Below are positions 22,880 to 32,798 of a DNA stretch of 64,000 nucleotides, in pieces. Below the pieces are notes generated by a model. That model saw nothing but the letters and a program-made list of their open reading frames with translations. It was not told where the DNA came from and ran no database searches. The position numbers were made by a program, and so were the translations under genes. This DNA is from Butyriboletus loyo (lineage: Eukaryota; Basidiomycota; Agaricomycetes; Boletales; Boletaceae). The stretch is from the NCBI GenBank assembly GCA_038093515.1, contig JBBPSI010000004.1:62001-126000 (forward strand). Reading direction: 5' to 3'. The number at the start of each line of letters is the position of its first letter. Position 1 is the stretch's first letter.

Positions 22880-25800
22880 ATGATACCTCGAAACTCTACT
22901 CGCAGGCTGGAGACGACTTTGGTGTCGTACTCCCGGCAACGTCTTCCGCGACCAGCTCGACTCTACTCGACCCCGTCAAAGAAAGCCAATGCTCCCGCCG
23001 CTGCGTTCGCCCAGCTTCAGGTTCCCCACTCGAGCGCCTTTCGCTTTACAACGCAGAAGGAACCGTTGACAGAGGAGAGCATGTCTTTTGTCAATGACAT
23101 GCGCGGATTCTTGCACCGTCGGATTCCTTACACCATTCTGCCCACCCCTCTCCCTGATCAGTCCACTTCCACTGCGCTCAGCACCTATTTTTTCCCGGAC
23201 TCACCGACCCAAGATCAGCTGGCGGTCATGGATGCGTGTCTACACAATCTGTACGATGTGCCTCGCGCAAAACAAGTCTTTGAGCGACTACGAAAATCCA
23301 CCTCAGCTGAATCTCTCTTGGAGACGCGGATATACAGCTCATTCTTGGTGGCCTATATCGAAATGGCATCTATAAAAGAGCCAAATGATAGAGCTCTGTG
23401 GGTTGAGGAGGCATGGTCGCTGTATGAAGCCATGGAAAACGGGTCGGAAAATATCCACCCGACGGCGCAGACCTATGCAATTATGCTTCTTGCTCGATTA
23501 CGGTAAGTGGTCGGTTATGTATCATGACTACGTGTCTCACCACTGCTTGTAGATTCAGCTCCGACTCTAGTGATTCTACTTCAGCGCAGAGTCCAGGGAA
23601 ACTGCTCAGTAGACTCACCTCGCGTGGCATATCCATTCAAGACGTCATATCCGATCATGTCTTCACCTCGTCTGAAGAAGCTGCGGAAGTCATCCGGTCG
23701 CTGTCCAAGGCAGCAATAGAGATGAATATGTCGCAAGTCATAGCAGAACTAGGGCGAGTGGAAGCCATGGGGACTGGTCATTTGGACCCATTAAATGACG
23801 TGCCAGAGGTGATGCCAGTCAAGAAACTCGCGGTTAGTTGGCAACTCGACATGAGTTACTTCTCTTTGATTGATCCTGTCACAGGACGCGTCTCAAGAGA
23901 TCGTCGATGAAAATGGCAACGTTATCCGCTCAGCACCGGTAGAAGATATCCCATTCAATTTAGACAACCTACGCAAGCACCTGGCACAAGTCACGCTCGC
24001 TCGTCGTGTTCTTCCTGAAGATGTCACGGCCCGTCAAAAATTACTTGAAGCGTCTGTCTATGATGTTGCTGTGGAGAGACTCAAGCATGAGGCCAAAATC
24101 TTTGATGGGATAGGTTTGGGACATATGGATGTTGGTCTTCGACGCGCAGATCTTCAAAGATGGATGTGGGATTGGCACCAAAAGCTCCGTGTTCGTCTGG
24201 AAATTGAGATTACAGACATCATTGCTGCTGAGGCTAAGCAAACTCGAGGTATGTACTGACTTCTGATAGCGAAATGCCAATGCTAACACCGCCCAGGAGA
24301 GAAGTCCACCCGTCTGGGTCCATTCTTGTCGCTCGTGAAGCCTGAAACGCTCTCGCTCATCACCATCCTCGAAGTGATGCGATTAAATAGCACAGGTGGT
24401 ATCGCCGACGGTATGAAATTAGCTCGCGCTCTCCTCACAGTTGGGCGTGCAGTCGAAAACGAGTACAAGGCTCAGATGTGCAAGCGGAACAACATCGCGA
24501 TACCTTCGTTGCATCGTGTCGGTGATCACAGTTTCTTTACGGGCCTTGGCTATAGGGATCTGCACGCACGACGGGTCACAGCAGCCAAGTATATCCAGGA
24601 TAATGAAGAATGGACGACAGAGTGGACGCAATTGTTGCGAGTGCGGGTGGGAAGTATCCTTGTCGACTGTTTGATGGACGTTGCCACTGTCGAGCGTACG
24701 GCACTTGACAAACGGACCGGTGAGGAACTGTAAGTGTTGTTTTTGTCTCTGGTATTCTTAGGGGGCTAATCGTGCATATAGGAAGGAGAGGCAGCCCGCG
24801 TTTTACCATGCATACGAATATGTTCGTGGTCAAAAACTGGGCGTCATCCGACTGAATCCCGTCGTCGCCGATCGACTTGCCAAGGACCCTCTGCGCGAAA
24901 CACTTCATCCCCGCCATCTTCCCATGCTTGTTAAGCCCAAGCCCTGGGTCTCCCCTGACCAGGGTGGGTACATTTACAACAAGAGTAGGCATCTTTTTCT
25001 TTCTGCAAGGCAGGTCCGTTGACGATACAATCCAGCTTCAGCCATGCGTTTCAAGGATTGTCAGGAACAGCAAAGCTACCTCCACCATGCTTCATCTTTG
25101 GGCAATCTCGAACTGGTGTATGCTGGCCTGGATGTCCTGGGCAGTACACCTTGGCAGATCAACCGGAAGATCTTTGATATTGTTCTCCAAGTTTGGAATT
25201 CCGGGGCGCGGCTCTGCAAGATTCCTCCTACAGTATACGACAAGTCCGAGCCCCAGAAACCGGAGAACTACGACACAGACGTGCAGGCAAAATCCATATA
25301 CAACCAACGTCTCAAGAGTTATGTCCAGGATAAGGCGAACAACCACTCGGAGCGCTGCAGCGTCAATTACAAGATTGAGATTTCCCGAGCTGTGAGTCTT
25401 GCATGCATGTCGAACTACTGAACTGACTGAACATTAGTTCTTGGGAGACACATTCTACCTACCGCATAACCTTGATTTCCGTGGACGAGCGTACCCCATC
25501 CCCCCTCATTTGAGTCACATTGGTGATGACCTGGCCCGTGGCCTTTTAATGTTCGCGGACGCAAAACCGCTCGGCGAACGTGGTCTGCGTTGGCTTAAGA
25601 TTCATCTTGCTAACCTGTACGGGTTCGACAAGGGCAATTTCGACGAACGCGCGGCATTTGCGACGAATCACCTTGAGGATATATATGACAGTGCTGAGCG
25701 TCCTCTGGAGGTGCGTTGATCTTCTCGTTTTGCCTACTACTTCTCATTTTGTGGGCAGGGTCGGCGCTGGTGGACTAAAGCAGATGACCCATGGCAATGT

Positions 25801-27406
25801 CTTGCTACCTGCATGGAGCTTCGTGCCGCTCTAGAATCGGAAGACCCTCATGCGTACATGTCAGCGCTTCCCATCCATCAGGACGGCACGTGCAATGGTC
25901 TACAACATTACGCAGCCCTTGGGGGTGACGGTAAGGGTGCTATACAGGTCAACTTGGCAGTCACCGACCGACCATCGGACGTGTACACCTATGTCGCCAA
26001 CATGGTCGAAAAAATCGTACAGAGAGACGCTGACAATGGCGAAAAGGTTGCACAGCTCCTCTTGGGTAAAATCTCTCGCAAAGTGGTCAAGCAAACGGTG
26101 CATGCCCTGCATTTTTCGTTGCTCGAGTTATTGGATATTGATCGTTGGTCTTTTGCTGAAGGTCATGACGACCGTGTACGGCGTCACTTATATCGGAGCT
26201 CGCGACCAGATCGAGAAGCAGCTGAAAGATAGGGGAGACATACCTGAAGAACACTGTTGGGCAACATCTGCCTACCTTGCAAAGAATGTCCTCCACTGCA
26301 TCGGTGACCTCTTCTCAGGTGCCAAAGCCATCCAAAACTGGCTCAACCTCTGCGCCAAACTCATTACAAAAGGCGTTCCCAAAGAACGTCTACCCGAGAT
26401 CCTCAAACCCCAACGCGCCAACGCCAAGGCAGATACGGTGGAGGCTCGCGTACGGAAGGAACAGATGGCGACAGTAGTGTGGACGACACCGTTGGGATTG
26501 CCGATCGTGCAGCCTTATCGCAAGGCGAAGCGCAAGCAGATCATGACGTCCTTGCAAACAGTTTACATCTCGGATCCTGCTGCACCCGCTGCTGTTAATG
26601 GCATTAAGCAAGCTTCTGCATTCCCACCTAACTTTATTCACTCCCTGGATGCCACGCATATGATGTTGACTGCGTTGGAATGCAGGGTGAGTGTTATATT
26701 GGATGTCGTGGATGCAGACGACTGACGGGCATCCAAAGACTCAAGCCATCACCTTTGCATCTGTGCACGATTCTTACTGGACGCACGCATCCAGCATTGA
26801 TCAGATGTCGGAAGTCATCCGAGATACGTTCATCGCACTTCACTCTTCCGACATTCTTCGTAGACTCGAAGCTGAGGTGAGTGTGTCCTAACACCTACTC
26901 TTTCCGTGTTTCTCCAAGTAACTCAACCTGAACACCCAAACCCACGTGCATGACAGTTCCGCGAGCGGTATGCAAACCACTTTGTACCCCTGTCGGCGAT
27001 TCGCAAAGAAACGACCCTAAAGGCGCTCTTGGACGCGGGTTGTCGCATTTCGGCATCCCAGGATGTGGCTGCGGAGATTAAACAGGAGAACGAAGCGGTT
27101 GGTAACTTACTCGACGTCACGGACGCCGAGGCGAGCTCGATCTCGACCATCACCCTGGACGACGAAGACGCTACTCCCGTCACGACTGAGGAACCTGTCG
27201 CGCCTGCCAAGCGTGCTCGAGGCCGCCCACGGGGTTCGGGTCAGAAACGCATTCAAGTGGAACAGGAGAGCGAGGAAGAGAACGAGGACGTGCCGGCGGC
27301 GTTCAAGAACAAGTTTATCAAACTCTCGCATTTGATTCCACCACATCCGGAGAAGGGCACGTTCAACGTGGAGACGATCCGAAAGTCGGTCTACTTCTTT
27401 TCATAG
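22880..27406 (+). CDS. RPO41: mitochondrial DNA-directed RNA polymerase
   Basis: Eleven exons sum to 1327 codons plus stop. The N-terminus is Arg/Ser-rich with RLYST, a mitochondrial presequence. Residues 60-400 are the family's extension with a PPR-like helical region. The T7-like core holds motif [19 protein letters not shown] (about residue 885), motif [20 protein letters not shown] (about 957; the intron 26098-26161 falls inside it) and motif C SVHDSYW (about 1142), giving both catalytic Asp and the motif B Lys. The end, KSVYFFS, matches the usual -YFFS terminus. Unusual is an acidic stretch with an AT-hook-like [14 protein letters not shown] near residue 1266, inserted before that terminus. 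The start at exon 6 (25036 or 25042) is ambiguous. It transcribes the mitochondrial genome and primes its replication. Confidence 0.95.
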
Positions 27407-27650
27407 GAGCTCACCACCGTACTTTTGGTTTTTCTCGTGCGGTTCCGCCCTACATTTGCGCCATGTTGTCGTTCTGCTTTCGGCTTGCTGGTTTACACCA
27501 ATTTGCAATCGTTTTTTTCCAACGCCACCACCATCCACACGTATATCTATGCATATTGTAATTCATCATTAGTACTACATGTAATAGCGTACATAGAACA
27601 TAGACTGAGTCGGTCACCTCTCGATGCTGGGAGTGAACCAACCGATCTTT

Positions 27651-29649
27651 TTAGGGCGAAGCGAGTTGGCCCATGGCACGTTCACAGGTGGCCAACAACA
27701 TGTTTTGACAGACTGGGTCGATGGCGGGCTTGGCACCAATCGCGTTGTAGTTGGTACGTTCATCGAGGGCATCGCTGTTCGATTGCTCGCTTGGGCTGGC
27801 ATCCGAGACGCGTCCGCCCAACGGCACGGATCGAACGAGTTTCCCAATCCGATCGAGGAGAGCCTCTCTGAGCAATTCGGACACTCCCCCCAAGCTTTCC
27901 GAGTCGGCGCTACCACTGGCGTGACCGGTACCCCTGATTGGCGGTGCTGGCGTGACGCACAGATTGAGCGTGCTCGCGAGGAACCAGCCTGCATCTCTCG
28001 TCGCGAGCGCTCGGACGCGTTCTTGTCTCGTGCCGGTGAGTCTTTCTAACCGTTTTGCGCGCGACTCGGGTATGGTGCGTTGCTGTGTTTGGGGTTGGAG
28101 TTGGGGTTGGAGTTGAGGCTGAGATTGAGAATGAGTTTGAGTTTGAGATGAAAGCGGGGTTGGGGTTGGTGTCGGTAGTAGTAGCGGTGGTGCTGGTGGT
28201 GGTTCCGATGATGCTGTGGCCGGTGGTCGTTGAGAGGACAGACAGCACGAGCTTGGAGGGACTGTGTACAGCGCCTCGAGTTCGCGGATCGTCTCGAGAC
28301 CGAGTCGGTCCCTGATACCGCCTGCGATACTGCCGCCGCCCCCGCCACTACTGCCTGGACCAAGGGGACTGACAACAGGCGGGAAAGCATCCAGTGCGTT
28401 GAGTGACGTGCCGATGAGTGTGAACACATCTATGCGTACGTCGGTCTTCTTTGAGGGATCGACGGAAGCAGAGCCGGAGCCGGCACGCTTGTCCTTGTCC
28501 TTGCCTTTTCCGGCGGACGACCGACCAGGCCTGTCCTTGTCCTTGTCCTTTTTGAGCGGTACTGAGAGAAGGGGTGCGAGGCGCGCGGAACAGAGCGGAG
28601 CGATGGCGCGTAGGAGGGCAAGGAGGACACGCTCGAGGAGGTGGTCGAGGACCTTGTCAACGTACGCATGCGCGTCGGTGGAGGCAGGAGTGGTGGTGTG
28701 TAGGCGCTGGCGTTGACGTTTTACCTTGGTGCTATCCTGGGCGATGCGGACCAGCGTGTGCAAGGCTGTCCGGAGGACGTACATGAGGAATGGGGACGTC
28801 AGCGCGATGCGCGTGCTGTTTATATGCTCTGATTTGAGTTGTGGAGGTGCGCCCGGCGTACCTTGTGTTTCCGGACTCGGATTCGGGGCGGAAAAGAGAA
28901 AGACGTGGATCGTGTCCAGCGCGCGGAGAATCGCGTCGGTGATGCGTGATGCATACGAAAGAGGGTCTGCATTGGGAGAGGCGAGGGCCCCTTTGAGAGA
29001 AGTATACGCTGCGATGAGCGATGGCGACGAAGGATATTGGGATGACAGGAAGCGCGACCACTCTGTACGGCGCGAGGTCAGTATATATGCGTGCAATATT
29101 GGTTCAAATGGATTTGCCAGCACGACTTTGGTCCCAGCTCCACGCGGGATCGGGTGGGTCCTTGGTGGGGTTCTTTTTGCTCTTCTTCTTGGGAGGTGGT
29201 GCATCCGAGGTCGACGCTACCTGAGACGTGTCGGTGCGGAGTTTTGAGAGCACTAATACATGTCCGGCGCATGTAAGTTAGATGGTTGAGCGGGGGAGCA
29301 TAATCGGCACGTACATTCTTGATCGGCATCGCGTTGAGCTTTGAGAGTCGTGAGCTGTTCCTCGAGTTCGAGCGCGTACGTCCGCCACCCTCGACCGTCA
29401 TTGACCTCGGTCGTGACTGGAAAACGGGACTGGAGATCCAACAAGTAGGCTGTTTGAGGGATCGTATCTGCGTGTAAACTTGGGATCAGTTGGGTACTGC
29501 TACACTTACATGCAATCGACTGATCTCTGGGCTTGTGCTTCAGAGCTGTCAGAGCCTGTATCACAAGTCAGATCGTATGCCAGCGAAAAATAAGAGTCGT
29601 CGCGTACGATGGCTATCCGAATGACAGAGCAAGGGTCGGGCTGAGACAT
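27651..29649 (-). CDS. candidate meiotic DSB protein MEI4/Rec24-like
   Basis: Start MSQPDPCSVIRIAI at 29649, then exons reading ALTALKHKPRDQSIAY, TIPQTAYLLDLQSRF, WRTYALELEEQLTTLKAQ and LLSKLRTD. An intron with a tactgac branch site then leads into WSRFLSSQYPSSPSLIAAY and a helical C-terminal region (FLMYVLRTALHTLVRIAQ, VLDHLLERVLLALLRAIA). The N-terminus follows vertebrate MEI4 (A-I-x-R-S-K-P-A-D-K-S, then a Trp-Arg and a coiled coil), and a helical-repeat remainder also fits. MEI4 with REC114 promotes Spo11 breaks on meiotic chromosome axes. Low-complexity Thr-Pro/Gln and Lys-Asp inserts are fungal-specific. One or two in-frame introns may remain in the long exon. The assignment is a pattern-based inference. 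Confidence 0.45.
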
Positions 29650-29784
29650 TCTACATTGAATTCAAGCATTCAACTCTCAATCACGCTAGTTATATAAATT
29701 GGGACACCACAGCGTTGAGGCACAAAAAACATGGATTTGAATGGAAATAACTAATGAAACACGGGGCAGGTAGAGGTCCCATTG

Positions 29785-30267
29785 TTACTTGGAATCTACA
29801 TCCTTCACCTTGGACTCCAGCTCAGCCTGCAAACGCTCGTTAGCACTCTTCGACGAAAGTATAAGACAGTTTTAGCTGTTAGCGAAAATTAGGACGCACA
29901 AGCTCTTTCTTTTTAACTTCAACCTATACAAGTTTTTGAGTACCACTGCGGATGGGGGCGGAAAATGTAGCATACCTGAGACTTGAGCTTGCGCAACAGC
30001 TCGGCGTCATGTCGCCGTGCGTATTCATCTGTGATCTGTCAAACTACCGCATTCATGCCGGTCAACCAAGCTCACCTTCGTAAGCCCTCTCCTTCTTTCT
30101 GTGACGTTTGTTATTGTCGAGCCTCGCTGCAAATGTCGGAGAAACACTCACCCAAATTCCTTGCTTTGCGCAACACTGCCCTCACGAGAGCTCGAAGTGT
30201 ACGCCCTCATGAGAGCGGCACGACTAGCAAGGGTAGCAGGTACTCGGCGAGTGGCAACAGAAAGCAT
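29785..30267 (-). CDS. INH1: mitochondrial F1-ATPase inhibitor IF1
   Basis: Five small exons (30267-30152, 30098-30076, 30028-29976, 29923-29900, 29826-29785) join to exactly 85 codons plus stop. The first 25 or so residues (MLSVATRRVPATLASRAALM) are a mitochondrial presequence. Next come the IF1 inhibitory signature REGSVAQSKEFGKKERAYED, the helix EYARRHDAELLRKLKSQ and a coiled-coil end EVKKKELAELESKV. IF1 binds F1 at low matrix pH and blocks ATP hydrolysis. Size and motif order match the family. Exons of 23 and 24 bases make this gene easy to miss automatically. It lies head to head with ATP14, a structural subunit of the same enzyme. Confidence 0.9.
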
Positions 30268-30430
30268 TGTAGACGTCGTTGGACTATAGTATTGTACCAA
30301 GTCGAGGTCACGAACCGACGCTAAGGGGGACGTCAGCACCCGGCAAAGGGCCACAACAGTGCGTGACACCCAAATAGGCTACGTCACATCGTGTCACGTT
30401 ATACAGTTTCCAGTTCTCTCTTGTGCGGTC
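30268..30430. promoter_or_regulatory. bidirectional promoter INH1/ATP14 with CRE-like half-sites
   Basis: 163 bases lie between the two ATGs. It contains GACGTCAG near 30329-30336, ACGTCAC near 30380 and GTCACG elements, i.e. repeated CRE/ATF-type half-sites. No TATA box is close to either start. Co-regulation of inhibitor and enzyme subunit is inferred from the arrangement, not shown. Confidence 0.5.
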
Positions 30431-30974
30431 ATGTCCTCGATGCGTCTCCTGGTCAGTTCAGTGTTCCCCATGTCGCCGTCGTCGCGCTTATGATCGTTCT
30501 CGCTGATAGTCTCGAAGTGCACGCAGCGCACGCGCCTTCTCGTCCTCAGCCACCCGTAGAGGTATCTTTTCCGCATTTCGCCGACCTGACATTCCACTGA
30601 CATGTCCCCCCCCCTACGCTAGACCTCGTCCAGGACCTCTTCATCAGGGAAGTCAAAGCCTATAAACCACCTGTCGCTGTGCGTATTCGACTTGTGGTTC
30701 GTCGCATTTCTGACTTGGAATCGTGATCTTGTAGGCCAAGGATGCCCACGTTGGAAACGTGAAAGCGTTCACCGCACCTGCTGCACCCAAGCCCCCAGTT
30801 CTGCCTGCAGACCTCGCAGCAGACCTCGCCGCGTATGATGTCTCAGAACCAATAAAAGCAGAGATCGAGGCCGTCAAGCCCACCAATGTCTCCGGAGAAG
30901 GAGTCGGAGGCGGCGCAGAGGCTTTCTTGACCTTCTTGGAGGCAGATGTAAAACCCGCGGAGGCTCACCACTGA
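30431..30974 (+). CDS. ATP14: mitochondrial ATP synthase subunit h
   Basis: Exons 30431-30451, 30510-30561, 30623-30678 and 30735-30974 give 122 codons plus stop. The presequence MSSMRLLSRSARSARAFSSS is typical for mitochondria and ends at SSATRR. The mature part starts DLVQDLFIREVKAYKPP and continues AKDAHVGNVKAF, matching fungal subunit h (Atp14: D-x-x-Q-D-L-Y-x-K-E-L-K and K-D-A-x-G-N-V-K). It then becomes Pro/Ala-rich and acidic. Subunit h is part of the peripheral stalk of F1Fo-ATP synthase and is essential for its assembly in yeast. The first coding exon is only 21 bases. Confidence 0.88.
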
Positions 30975-31550
30975 TGCTCAAAATTAGACCGAGATATCTT
31001 GCACGACTGGTCCAATAGATACTTAATGTCTCTCATTTTCTTGGGCCCAGGGACGTTCTGTAGTTGGGGGTCCAGGACTACAGCTCGCGCGGCAGGCCTC
31101 AACCTTTTTCGTTACTGCATATTGGGCTAGTTCGGGGTGTAATAGTGTTTTCACCCTTGAATTTCTTTTTTGCTGGTCGTCCTCCAATCGCAGCTCTCGA
31201 CGAGTCTGAATCGTCAAGTGATAACACTACACTGTCCCGCCAACCTGGGGGAGTGAGTCTCCTAACCGAAGTTCAGAAAACATAGTCCGAGCTTGAAATT
31301 ACCATTGAAGTTGATGTTCCAGACTACTGTACCAACACAGGAGAAAAGCGTAACCTGCTCCGGGTTTGAAATTAACGCACAGGCTTCATAGTTCTGCTCG
31401 CGAGCTCGTCAATACCACACCCCCAGTAGTGATTACGTAATACATTTCCATGTTCGTGACCAGCCGGAATATTTTTATTCACACGGTATAGCAAGTACTC
31501 TTGGTGGCACGAGGACAAGTTCTTCACGTTCTTCGTATTTTAGTTTGTCC
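30975..31550. other. intergenic between ATP14 and ATP4
   Basis: 576 bases with the ATP14 3' flank and ATP4 promoter. Only short incidental ORFs are present. Confidence 0.45.
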
Positions 31551-32559
31551 ATGGCGTCCAGGATTGCCCTCAACTCCCTCAAGGCGTCGGGTGAGCACTT
31601 GATTGTATCACATTCTTGTTCAGTACGGTAACTAGTTCATTTTGATAGCCCGAACACGCGCGGTGCCAACTGTCGCTCGGGCCATCTCTGTGTATGTCTA
31701 TATGCTTTGCTTCATGAACAGAGCAGGGTAACGCCATTCACACAGCCGTTCAATGAGCTCCAATCCTCCCCCACCAGCAGAGCGCGCTTCTGAAATCATT
31801 AATGGTCTTCCCTCTTCTCCCGGCCTCGTCACCAAGACTGGTGCAGCTCTCCTTGGAACGGGTCTCCTCGCCACTGCTATCTCCCAAGAGCTATATGTTG
31901 TGAATGAGGAAACAGTTGTAGCTGTTGGCACGTTCCTTCTTTTCGCATACATTTATCAGGTATGTCGGCTGGCAATACGTCAGGATGTGTTGCCGAATGT
32001 ATTCAATGGCCTCGTAGGCAATCCAAGAACCGTACAAGGGTTGGGCAAACGGTCACATTGAACGCATCAAAAGTGTGCTTAATGATGCACGCGCCGGGCA
32101 CACACAAGCAGTCAAGGACCGCATCAACTCAGTGGAGCAGATGAAGGACGTCGTTTCTCTTACGGAGGGTCTCTTTGCTCTTTCAAAAGTCAGCTGGTAC
32201 CCTATAACAATGGATCAAGTTTAATCTGAATATATTTCTTCCGTGTTGCAGGAGACCACTAAATTGGAGAACGAGGCTTTCGTGCAACGTCAAAAGGTTG
32301 TATTGGCTGGCGAGCTTAAATCCGTCCTCGACAGCTGGGCCCGCTACGAGCAGCAACAGAAGGAAAACGAACAGGTTGAACTCGCCAAGAGTGTTATCGC
32401 AAAAGTCCTGGCTGGCCTCAAGGACGAGAAGACGCAGAAAGACATCCTCACTAATTCCATCGCAGAGGTCGAGCGTAAGTGACTTCGTCGTTGATCATTC
32501 ATTTTCGTGTCTTATTCACCGTGTTACAACTAGGCCTGGTCAAAGCAAAGGCAATCTGA
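31551..32559 (+). CDS. ATP4: mitochondrial ATP synthase subunit b
   Basis: Six exons (31551-31590, 31649-31691, 31746-31959, 32018-32188, 32252-32474, 32534-32559) total 238 codons plus stop. Presequence MASRIALNSLKASARTRAV. Then PPPPAERASEIINGLPSSPG, a membrane hairpin (TGAALLGTGLLATAISQELY, VAVGTFLLFAYIYQ) and the long stalk helix (YKGWANGHIERIKSVLND, KDRINSVEQMKDVVSLTEGL). It ends NSIAEVERLVKAKAI, agreeing with fungal Atp4. Subunit b anchors the peripheral stalk in the inner membrane and holds F1 static. The final exon has 26 bases. Confidence 0.93.
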
Positions 32560-32798
32560 ATAGATACCAGGTCGTGAATAGCTAGATTATGGTAGAGGAT
32601 TGTTTGTAACCGGATTTTCTATCATATTGCTTGTTATCCGGCTTCAGCATAAGACCAAATAGGGCCAAAGAAAAGTGGCCGTGACGACGCGTTGGGCCAC
32701 GCGCTGTTCGGCATCGAGTCCCAAAGCGCGTTTGGGACAAAGCTTCACTCTTCCCGCCAACATCGTCTCTGGCTCAACCGCCCAGCTGAATCGTTGTA

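Noticed and set aside
23088..23375. 95-codon ORF overlapping RPO41
   Set aside because: Alternative frame inside RPO41 exon 1.
28070..28200. GT-rich tandem tract resembling a minisatellite
   Set aside because: It encodes the Thr-Pro/Gln low-complexity segment of the minus-strand MEI4 candidate, with no stable repeat unit.
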